Assembly: GCA_945904015.1 (NCBI GenBank)
Contig: CAMDPK010000035.1
Location: 1-48,710 of the forward strand
Reading direction: 5' to 3'
Source of the DNA: Candidatus Kuenenia stuttgartensis
GTDB lineage: Bacteria > Planctomycetota > Planctomycetia > Planctomycetales > Planctomycetaceae
DNA length: 48,710 nt
Shown one piece after another: positions 42,322 to 48,710 of this stretch. Positions within the stretch are counted from its first letter, which is position 1; each line of letters begins with the position of its first letter. Under the pieces are notes generated by a model. It did no database searches. It saw nothing but the letters and a program-made list of their open reading frames with translations, and was not told the origin of the DNA. A program made the translations under genes and the position numbers.

Positions 42322-45300
42322 TTACGCCGCCACATTCTGACGGCGACTTCGCAGCACGCCAATCGCCAGCACGATGGCCGCGAGCGCGAACACCAGGAAG
42401 CAGAGTTCGCTCAGCGGCGACGGCAGGAAGAACATGCCCAGCAGTCCGAGCACGCTCAGACCGGCGGTGGCTTGTCGGCACGTCGAACCGCTCGATGAAC
42501 CGGCGATCAGCCGCAGCAGCCAGACTGCGATCGCGGCCCAGACCGCCGCCCACACCAAGCCGAGTCCCAGCTTGTCCGACTCATTCGGTCGCACGGACAA
42601 CGCCAGCCGTGGTGAACCACTCGCACGAGAGAACCGCAGGACGTTCCCTTCGCGCTGAATCTCGATGGGCAGCGACAAGCCACCGGCTTGAGTCCAGCCT
42701 TGGTGCGCCAACCCCGTTTCCAACGTCAAGTCAGCAACATCGTAGACCCGAGTGTAGAGCACTGTTGGGTCTTGAAGTCCATTGAGTTGAACGGGGCCAG
42801 CGCGACGACCGACCTGCACTGGAGAACTCTTCTCGCTGCCATCGGACATCACGATTGTCCCCGTGGCTCCCGAATTGCTGTTCACGCCAACTCCGAACGA
42901 GAGTCGTCCCGATTGGGTCGCTGGACCGCTGGCACGGCCGCCGCCTCCAAATCCACCACCGCCTCCTCCTTGCTGGCCGCCAAACGCCATTCCGTAGCGG
43001 CCACGGCTGCGGCTGCTGAGGTCAAGCCCATCCTTCGAGGGCTGTTCGGCGCGCGGCCCTTTTTTGAGCGAGTTCCCGCCGCCCATGCCAGGCATCCCCC
43101 CCATCATCATCGCAGCTTCCGGCTGAGCCGGGGCATTCGCGGTGTTCGACTCACGGCTCTGCGATTGCGGAATCGTGAACTGCTGAACTTGTTGCTGCGC
43201 GAGCTTCTCGTTGTCCACCGCTTTGTTGAGTTCGCCGAGTTGATCGACGGCTTGTTTGCGGCGGGAGGCTCGGTCTTCTTCGGTGATCCCTTTCTGATTG
43301 ACGGAGGCACCACGGGCAACTCCCGGCTTACCGGTGACGATGGTGCGTCCCTTCGATTCCGGCTTCGCTTCGGGTGCAACGTTGAGTTTGAACTTCAGAC
43401 CGAGGTCCGGACTCGTGCCGCTCACAATCCCTGCCAAGTCGCCCCCTACCAAATCGCCGAGGTTCAGCACACCGTCGCCATTCGTGTCTTCGCCAGAGTC
43501 GAGCACTCCGTTGCCGTTGCGATCCTCGCCGTTGGCGATGATCGCCGAGTTGCCGAAGAATAGTGCGTCGTTGTTGTCGGTAATCACTTGGCGTTGGAAA
43601 CCGCCCCCTTGCTGTCCCCCTTGGCTAAAGAAGAGTCTGCCGTTTGCGTTTCGTTGGGCTTGTCTCTGCGCGGCGTGGGCTTGAGCCGCCTGCTGCTGAT
43701 CCTTCGCGACGTAAAAATTCAGGCCGGAGTCAGTCTTGTCGAGGATGATGCGGCTTTCGAGATCGGTATTCTTCGCGTCGAACTCCTTCAGCGATTCCGC
43801 CAGCTTGCGGCCTTCGTCCGACTGCGGTACGGCACCAGGGCCGATGCCGGATCGTGCGTCTGCGTCGCGATTGTGCAGAGCCAAGCCAATCTGCTTGAGG
43901 TTGTTGCGTGCCTGAAGTTTCTGCGAAGTGGGATTGCTCCCTTCGATGACTCGCATCAACTCGTTCGCCTCTTGCAGCCAGGTCGAGCGATACGCCACAT
44001 CGGCGGTGTCGGCGGCTTGCGGAGAGAGATTGTGCCGCAACGGATCGTTGACCGGCTTGGCGGACCACTCTTGCGGGACATGCACCGACCACAGCGTGCG
44101 CGCGACCGGGATACCGAACTCCTTGTCATCGGATAGCGACACGACGCTCGGTGTCGGCAGTTCGATCTCGTCAGACCAGACCTTCAATCCGCGTGGCAAC
44201 GAACCCGTCGCGAGGCGACCGCTGAGCACCAGCTTCACCTGGAACGATAAATCCGCCTCGCTGGTTTTCGGCAGTGCGATGAGCTGATACGTTTGAAATT
44301 TGAGATTTGAAATTTCAGATTTCAGATTTCGCTTCAATTCCACCAGCCGCGACGGCTGATCGGCGACGAAGACCGACAACACTTGCGACTTCTCCGGCAG
44401 TTGCAGAGCCAGAAATTGCCGCGAGCGATTCTTGATCGTGTAAACGCACTGCATCCGCCAAGTCCCGTCCGCCGCCAGCACGGTCGTCAGGTCCGCGAGA
44501 TTCACCGACGCCGCAGCTCCGGCCTGAGCCGCAAACGACTTCAACGACCACTTCGGTGCCTCGCCCCTCACCCGCAGCACCGCTGTCGCCTGATCGACGA
44601 GATGTTGATCGACGACGATTGGCAACTCGTCGCGCTGCACCGGCTCACCCACCTCGCCGATCGGCGCGAGTTGATTGAGGCTGAGGTTGATGACCACGAC
44701 GTACTGCCGCTGCGTGTCGAGTGGCGAGAACGGCGACGCCTCCTGTCCATCGACGGCCGGAGCGGCAGCGGCATCCCCTTCGGCCGCGACATGCCGCTCG
44801 AACGTGATTGTCGGAGCGGTAACTTCGCGCTTCTCGGCCGGGGGCGGAAGCGTCGCGGTCGCCAGCAGGAAGTACCGCGAGCCGACCGGGTCTTGCAGCG
44901 TGACGGTCCAGCGCGTGCGACCGCTCCCCTCACCGGCCGAAGCAAACGAGGTCTGCCGAATGCCGGCTCCCTGGAAATCCAACTTCCCCGCCAGCCAATC
45001 GGGGGTCGTGAACGTGAACGTGTCCGACGCTGCCTCGGCGATCTTCCACTGCAACGCCAGCGAGTAATCGACCGCGGTGTCCGAGACCGTCACCAGCGAG
45101 ACCGCATCGGCCGACAACTTCGGCACCGCGCGAGCCAAATCAAAGCCGAGCACTTCCGGCATCACCACGTTCGATGTGAACACGAACTTCGCCGGTCGGC
45201 TGAGCTTGTTGCGGAGTTCCTCGCTGCAATGCTCCGGGTCCGACGTCTTCCAAGTGTTCGAACTACTGATCGTCGCCTGATACGCCGGATCGAACCACAC

Positions 45301-47061
45301 GGCTGCTTGCGTCACCAGCTTGCTGAGTTCCAACGGAGTCGGCGCGCTGATCTCGGCAATCGCGTCATCGGGTTCCTTGGCGACGTTGCCTTGCAGCACA
45401 ACCTCGACCGCGCCGATGCGCGGCTCGGTGAATTCGACGGTCAGGACGTTTGTCGCCGGGTCGATGTGCCAGTCTTGCAGCGCCGTTGCATCGACATCGA
45501 CTGGCAGCCACATCGGCGGCAACTGCACGCTGACGCTCGACCGCAACGCTCCGGCCAACTCCCATCGCAGCCGAGACGACATCCGCACCTTGCGACGCTC
45601 GACAATCAGCGCATGTTCAGCAAAGCCGGTCGATTCCGGCGCTCGGCGTTGTGCCGAGAAACTGACTTCAAACGGCCGTTGCGTGTACCGGAACGCACTG
45701 AGCGGTGCGGGGTTCGTAGTTCCGCCTTCAGGCGGTTTTGCCGCGCCGCCTAAAGGCGGAACTACGAACTGCGCCGCGTTGATCTGCGTCAGCCCCTTCG
45801 TCGCGATGTTCTTCAGCGAGAACTGCGGAGCGGCGAAGAGTCCGACGACGCCGAAGTCTCGCGACACCTGCAACGGTGCGAACACCGGCACTTGGATCGA
45901 CACCGCTTCGTCAGTGACACGAGTCTCCAGAAACAACTCAAAGGCCAGCGACGTTTGATCGCTGACCGCTCGGCGCAGGAAGACGCGCAGCACGCGGCCA
46001 TCGACGTTCTCGCCCAGCTCCCAGCCGCCGACATCCGGCCCGCTGATCGAGCGGACTTTCAATTCCTTCGGCAACGAGAACGACAAATCGTTGATCGCCC
46101 CGCGCGGGACTTTGAACAACCAGCCAGACGCGATGTGGACTCCTGCATCCTCAACCCCAACCGCTGTTGCTGAATCGGATTGCACGATGGCATCGACCGC
46201 CCCTGCCGCCTGCTTCGGCTGCCACGCGAGGCGAATGTCGCCTCCGGCGCTGATCGGGACTTCAAAGTAATTCGTAGGATGGGCACTCTTGCCCGTCCTG
46301 TCTTTGTCTTCCGTCGTCGGACTCTTTGAACCGTTCGGGTCGGGCAAGAGTGCCCAACCTACGTCACCACGACGCATCCGAAACAAATTGCTCGCCCCGT
46401 TGACTCGAAATGTCACGTCCTCCGTCGGCGGCACGAACAGCAGCTTGCCGCTCGGCAACGGATCGACGCCGATCACCAATTGCCCGGCCGGGCCTTGCTG
46501 ATTCACCGGCACCTCGGCCGTCAGGTCGAGCACATGCAACCCCGGCTTGTCGATCACGACATGCAATCGCGTCGTGCCCTTTTCGTCCCGCACGACCAAA
46601 GCCGCTGGAGCCTCATCCAACTTCGCTTCGCTGAGCGACGCCAACCGCAGCGGGATCGGCAGCACGATTTGTTGTTTGCGAAAACTGAACAGCGTGATGC
46701 GGGCCGTGACCTTCGCCGTCGCATCCACTCCATCAACTTTTTTGTTCGGAGCGACCACGACCAACGCCTCGGCCACGAGTCCGTCCTGCGGCGCAGGGGG
46801 AGCGACTCGCGATTCCGGATGCGCCGAGTTCCAGAGTTCGACGAATTTCGCGTGCGGCAGATACACCCGCTCGGCCGCGAGCGGATCTTTCGAATCGTCA
46901 AACGGAAAAATGATCGTCGGTCGCGTGGGGATGTCGGGATTCGGATTATTGACCGGCGGCGCGACCGTCGGCCTTTGAACTTGCGGCGCTTGAGCGAACG
47001 CGGAGTTGGCCGCAAGGAACGCAAAGAGACACAAAGAGGCGATGCCCAGAATGGTTTTCAT
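42322..47061 (-). CDS. 1579-residue exported membrane-anchored protein of unknown function
   Basis: A signal peptide begins MKTILGIASLCLFAFL and ends at FAQ. The body is a long beta-rich ectodomain with repeated LDL/V-type strands, a DUF1559-like fragment (NNLKQIGLALHNRD, about residue 1054), a calcium-type DRNGNGVLDSGEDTNGDGVL loop (about 1190), Gly-rich linkers near 1340-1400, and three hydrophobic C-terminal helices (from about residue 1505). I know no function for it. Three translated palindromic elements sit at residues ~233-263, ~431-449 and ~910-923. ATG 47061 is chosen for the signal peptide; the open frame runs to 47691 through repeats and the neighbouring gene. It forms an operon-like block with the genes on both sides. 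Confidence 0.78.
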   Translation of the reverse strand: MKTILGIASLCLFAFLAANSAFAQAPQVQRPTVAPPVNNPNPDIPTRPTIIFPFDDSKDPLAAERVYLPHAKFVELWNSAHPESRVAPPAPQDGLVAEALVVVAPNKKVDGVDATAKVTARITLFSFRKQQIVLPIPLRLASLSEAKLDEAPAALVVRDEKGTTRLHVVIDKPGLHVLDLTAEVPVNQQGPAGQLVIGVDPLPSGKLLFVPPTEDVTFRVNGASNLFRMRRGDVGWALLPDPNGSKSPTTEDKDRTGKSAHPTNYFEVPISAGGDIRLAWQPKQAAGAVDAIVQSDSATAVGVEDAGVHIASGWLFKVPRGAINDLSFSLPKELKVRSISGPDVGGWELGENVDGRVLRVFLRRAVSDQTSLAFELFLETRVTDEAVSIQVPVFAPLQVSRDFGVVGLFAAPQFSLKNIATKGLTQINAAQFVVPPLGGAAKPPEGGTTNPAPLSAFRYTQRPFEVSFSAQRRAPESTGFAEHALIVERRKVRMSSRLRWELAGALRSSVSVQLPPMWLPVDVDATALQDWHIDPATNVLTVEFTEPRIGAVEVVLQGNVAKEPDDAIAEISAPTPLELSKLVTQAAVWFDPAYQATISSSNTWKTSDPEHCSEELRNKLSRPAKFVFTSNVVMPEVLGFDLARAVPKLSADAVSLVTVSDTAVDYSLALQWKIAEAASDTFTFTTPDWLAGKLDFQGAGIRQTSFASAGEGSGRTRWTVTLQDPVGSRYFLLATATLPPPAEKREVTAPTITFERHVAAEGDAAAAPAVDGQEASPFSPLDTQRQYVVVINLSLNQLAPIGEVGEPVQRDELPIVVDQHLVDQATAVLRVRGEAPKWSLKSFAAQAGAAASVNLADLTTVLAADGTWRMQCVYTIKNRSRQFLALQLPEKSQVLSVFVADQPSRLVELKRNLKSEISNLKFQTYQLIALPKTSEADLSFQVKLVLSGRLATGSLPRGLKVWSDEIELPTPSVVSLSDDKEFGIPVARTLWSVHVPQEWSAKPVNDPLRHNLSPQAADTADVAYRSTWLQEANELMRVIEGSNPTSQKLQARNNLKQIGLALHNRDADARSGIGPGAVPQSDEGRKLAESLKEFDAKNTDLESRIILDKTDSGLNFYVAKDQQQAAQAHAAQRQAQRNANGRLFFSQGGQQGGGFQRQVITDNNDALFFGNSAIIANGEDRNGNGVLDSGEDTNGDGVLNLGDLVGGDLAGIVSGTSPDLGLKFKLNVAPEAKPESKGRTIVTGKPGVARGASVNQKGITEEDRASRRKQAVDQLGELNKAVDNEKLAQQQVQQFTIPQSQSRESNTANAPAQPEAAMMMGGMPGMGGGNSLKKGPRAEQPSKDGLDLSSRSRGRYGMAFGGQQGGGGGGFGGGGRASGPATQSGRLSFGVGVNSNSGATGTIVMSDGSEKSSPVQVGRRAGPVQLNGLQDPTVLYTRVYDVADLTLETGLAHQGWTQAGGLSLPIEIQREGNVLRFSRASGSPRLALSVRPNESDKLGLGLVWAAVWAAIAVWLLRLIAGSSSGSTCRQATAGLSVLGLLGMFFLPSPLSELCFLVFALAAIVLAIGVLRSRRQNVAA
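44291..44330. repeat. AT-rich palindromic element translated in frame
   Basis: An imperfect palindrome (gaaatttgagatttgaa / ttcagatttcagatttc) is read on the minus strand as LKSEISNLKFQ within the giant protein. Its A+T content is unlike the GC-rich surroundings. Confidence 0.7.
45713..45768. repeat. Palindromic element translated in frame (GTTCCGCCTTCAGGCGG family)
   Basis: The 23-base arms 45713-45735 and 45746-45768 (ttcgtagttccgccttcagg) differ at one position around a 10-base loop. The minus-strand reading is FVVPPLGGAAKPPEGGTTN, in frame with the giant protein. Confidence 0.9.
46273..46363. repeat. Palindromic element translated in frame (GGGCACTCTTGCCCG family, copy 2)
   Basis: The 23-base arms 46273-46295 and 46341-46363 (cgtaggatgggcactcttgc) differ at one position. 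Read on the minus strand it gives DVGWALLPDPNG ... RTGKSAHPTNYF inside the giant protein. The same family occurs outside genes at 26122-26183. Confidence 0.92.
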
Positions 47062-47393
47062 CCCGCAGGGATGACAGCCATTAGCCGGGGGTCGCAGTCC
47101 GCCGCGGCGGACGAAGACCCCCGGAAAGCGTCGGCCAAAATCGTTTGCATCCCGGAGGGATGCCAGCGCGTTGTATTGATGACGAATGCCGGATCGTTCT
47201 GGCATCCCTCCGGGATGCGATCTGCGCTGACGATCGGAACCGGGGGTCTGCGCTGCGCTGCGACCCCCGGCTAATAGCTGCCATCCCTTCGGGATGAAGC
47301 ACCGCAGACTCTTTGCAATTCGCGTCATCTTGTCGCCCATGATTTCACCTGACTTCATCCGGCCTCTCGCTCGGCAACTCCGCAATTTTCGCA
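47059..47393. repeat. Composite palindromic element plus spacer upstream of the giant gene
   Basis: This 335-base stretch has no convincing gene. Outer arms (47059 catcccgcagggatgacagc; complement ending at 47297) share about 36 of 39 bases and include the gccgggggtcgcag segment. An inner pair (gcatcccggagggatgccag and its complement, about 47152-47219) nests inside. The outer left arm's first three bases are the complement of the giant gene's ATG. Bases 47298-47393 are spacer to the stop of the next gene; I see nothing clear in them. Confidence 0.8.
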
Positions 47394-48710
47394 TCAACCT
47401 GCTGCCCGCTTCGTCAGTGATCGCATCCAGAACGATTTCGTTTTCATGCGCGGCCATGCGCTGGCGAGCGACTCGCCCGTCGCGCGGAGTGTCCACAAGG
47501 CGATTGCGGCGACGGTGCCGAAGAAGATTCCGTCGAGCGTATTCTGCCACGCCAGCGGCGCAATCGCGGCCAGAGCCAACGGCAACGTCAGCCCCAGAGC
47601 GGCCCAAGTGGCTTTGAGCGTCCGTCGATTCGGAGGGAGCAGCCACGCCAGGAACGCCAACGCCGCGATCCACACGACTCGTCCGGTCCAACCCGCCGCG
47701 CGATTCTCGTAAACCAAGTCGAGCCCAATCCCGCTCGCGGCCGTCTCCGTGCCGAGATACCGAAACTTTTTCGTGGCCGCCCCGTCCTGCGATTCCAACG
47801 CCATCGTCAACGACAACAAACCACCCAATTTGGACTGTAACCGTGATTCCGCTTCGCCGACTTCAATCCGCTCTTGTCGCCAAATCTGAATTTCCTCAGT
47901 GCCCGTTGGATTGATGCGGGCGCGAATCGCGCTGAGTATCTTCGCTTCTTCTCCGCTGACATCGAATGAACCTTGTCGGAACTTAATGTCATTGTCGCGA
48001 GAAAAGTCCTCGGCCTTCTTCGCGACATCACCCTTTGAGTCGGAGACGGACTTCGGGTTTGCCAGAACAGCTTGGGGCAACGACTCCGACTTCTCAGCTC
48101 TGTCCATTGGCTTGGCGGGAGCGTTCGGCTCAGCGGCCATCGGCGTCATCGCTTGCGGGGGTGCCGTCGGCGCGGTTACGGCTCCCGCCGAACGCATCGG
48201 CATAACGAACGTACGGCTATCAGCATCTGAATCGCCAAGACGCTTCTCTGCTTCGTCAAAGTGTCGCACGTCGGTCCCGCCTCGGACGTCAATTTCGAAT
48301 CCCGTCGTGGCACGATCGAACCACGTGGCATCGTCACCCGTAATTGCGTGGCCGTGCAGGTTCGTTCGTCGAGCGGCTTCGCGTGCTTGTTGAGTCGCTG
48401 GCAAGAGCAGTGCGATACCAAGGCCGATCAAGATGACTGGCACGATGATTCCAACAATCCAACCGTATCTCTGGCGTGCCCAAATCACGGCGATGACGAT
48501 GAACAAACCGACGATCGCGCCGATCATGCGGCCGATGTTCGACCAACTCGGAAGCGACAGTGACTTCGGCAGGTTGCTCAGCCAATCGCTACGGTCGAGC
48601 GGGGTGGCGGGGTCGGGAACAAAAACTCCTTGGCTGTCGGTCAGCAGCAGGTCGGGCGGGTAACGCAGTTCCCATTGTTGGTCGAGCACCTGCATCGGCT
48701 GCGACACGCC
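47394..48710 (-). CDS. Membrane protein with DUF1559-like fragment (5' end at or beyond window edge)
   Basis: At least 437 residues are encoded. The frame is open to the right edge; GTG at 48707 and an ATG four codons later are possible starts. There are two adjacent hydrophobic helices (IGAIVGLFIVIAVIWA and YGWIVGIIVPVILIGLGIAL), with the second running into LLPATQQAREAARRTN, a signature of the DUF1559/type IV pilin-like planctomycete family. An extracytoplasmic stretch follows, and three to four C-terminal helices end the protein (VVWIAALAFLAWLLPP; LPLALAAIAPLAW; GIFFGTVAAIALWTL). It is encoded upstream of the 1579-residue protein and probably works with it. Function unknown. Confidence 0.7.
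   Translation of the reverse strand, partial: GVSQPMQVLDQQWELRYPPDLLLTDSQGVFVPDPATPLDRSDWLSNLPKSLSLPSWSNIGRMIGAIVGLFIVIAVIWARQRYGWIVGIIVPVILIGLGIALLLPATQQAREAARRTNLHGHAITGDDATWFDRATTGFEIDVRGGTDVRHFDEAEKRLGDSDADSRTFVMPMRSAGAVTAPTAPPQAMTPMAAEPNAPAKPMDRAEKSESLPQAVLANPKSVSDSKGDVAKKAEDFSRDNDIKFRQGSFDVSGEEAKILSAIRARINPTGTEEIQIWRQERIEVGEAESRLQSKLGGLLSLTMALESQDGAATKKFRYLGTETAASGIGLDLVYENRAAGWTGRVVWIAALAFLAWLLPPNRRTLKATWAALGLTLPLALAAIAPLAWQNTLDGIFFGTVAAIALWTLRATGESLASAWPRMKTKSFWMRSLTKRAAG

Noticed and set aside
47059..47297. Riboswitch or attenuator upstream of the giant gene
   Set aside because: The structure is explained by nested inverted repeats of a dispersed family. No known riboswitch consensus was recognised.
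47062..47691. N-terminal extension of the giant gene to 47691
   Set aside because: It reads through a composite palindrome and overlaps the neighbouring gene; the signal peptide at 47061 marks the true start.
1..48710. Insertion sequence or prophage
   Set aside because: No transposase, integrase, phage structural gene or tRNA-linked attachment site was found. The palindromes carry no genes of their own.

Overview
The window looks like a chromosomal segment of a planctomycete (Planctomycetota, probably class Planctomycetia). The reasons are the gene families present: an FG-GAP/ASPIC-UnbV giant protein, PQQ-type beta-propellers, EF-hand-rich exported proteins, an isolated GspK, proteins carrying DUF1559-like fragments such as 'LLPATQQAREAARR' and 'NNLKQIGLALHN', and the C-terminal 'LPVDPL..GELFRYRR...YSLGDDAVDD' signature. 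The DNA is GC-rich and many genes have long open frames on the opposite strand. No rRNA, tRNA, CRISPR array, transposase or integrase was seen. The assignment to phylum is inference from gene content.

Layout. 1-6720 (mostly +): tail of a basic protein, a STAS protein, a LOG-family protein, a ClpP-like protein and a PQQ propeller (both -), a frameshifted membrane protein and an MnmE-like GTPase. 6832-10734 (-): giant FG-GAP/UnbV protein. 10866-18861 (+): asparagine-synthetase-like protein, sugar-type ABC binding protein and permease, MoxR ATPase, and a DUF255-DsbD lipoprotein. From 18920 to the right end everything reads on the minus strand: a BFD-type [2Fe-2S] protein, a zinc-ribbon membrane protein, an ApbE / FMN-binding / NapH-like polyferredoxin redox operon, a Nif11-domain protein, PPK2, a sugar phosphate isomerase-like protein, an unknown protein, a GyrB/ParE-type topoisomerase subunit, GspK, a five-module EF-hand protein, the operon yidC - DAACS symporter - nadC, a metallophosphoesterase, an ABC permease/ATPase pair, and a three-gene block encoding a short PQQ-like protein and two large membrane proteins.

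Two patterns stand out. First, a ~50-residue EF-hand module occurs five times in the exported EF-hand protein and also inside two unrelated membrane proteins nearby. One copy lies in the periplasmic domain of YidC (closest to module 1, 32 of 52 residues identical by eye). The other lies in the first extracytoplasmic loop of the dicarboxylate/amino-acid symporter (closest to module 3, 31 of 51 identical). All three would face the periplasm, which suggests a calcium-binding cassette that has been copied between genes.

Second, at least eight families of palindromic elements (22-35 bp arms, 40-240 bp overall) are scattered through the window. Many lie between genes, where they touch or supply stop codons. 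At least six lie inside reading frames and are translated in frame: in the FG-GAP giant, the zinc-ribbon protein, the ABC ATPase and three times in the 1579-residue protein. This resembles the behaviour described for Rickettsia palindromic elements. Three consecutive genes also carry G-rich heptanucleotide tandem arrays.

Starts were chosen by Shine-Dalgarno spacing, signal peptides and family length. Several genes are much shorter than their maximal open frame because the extra 5' codons are palindromic repeat.
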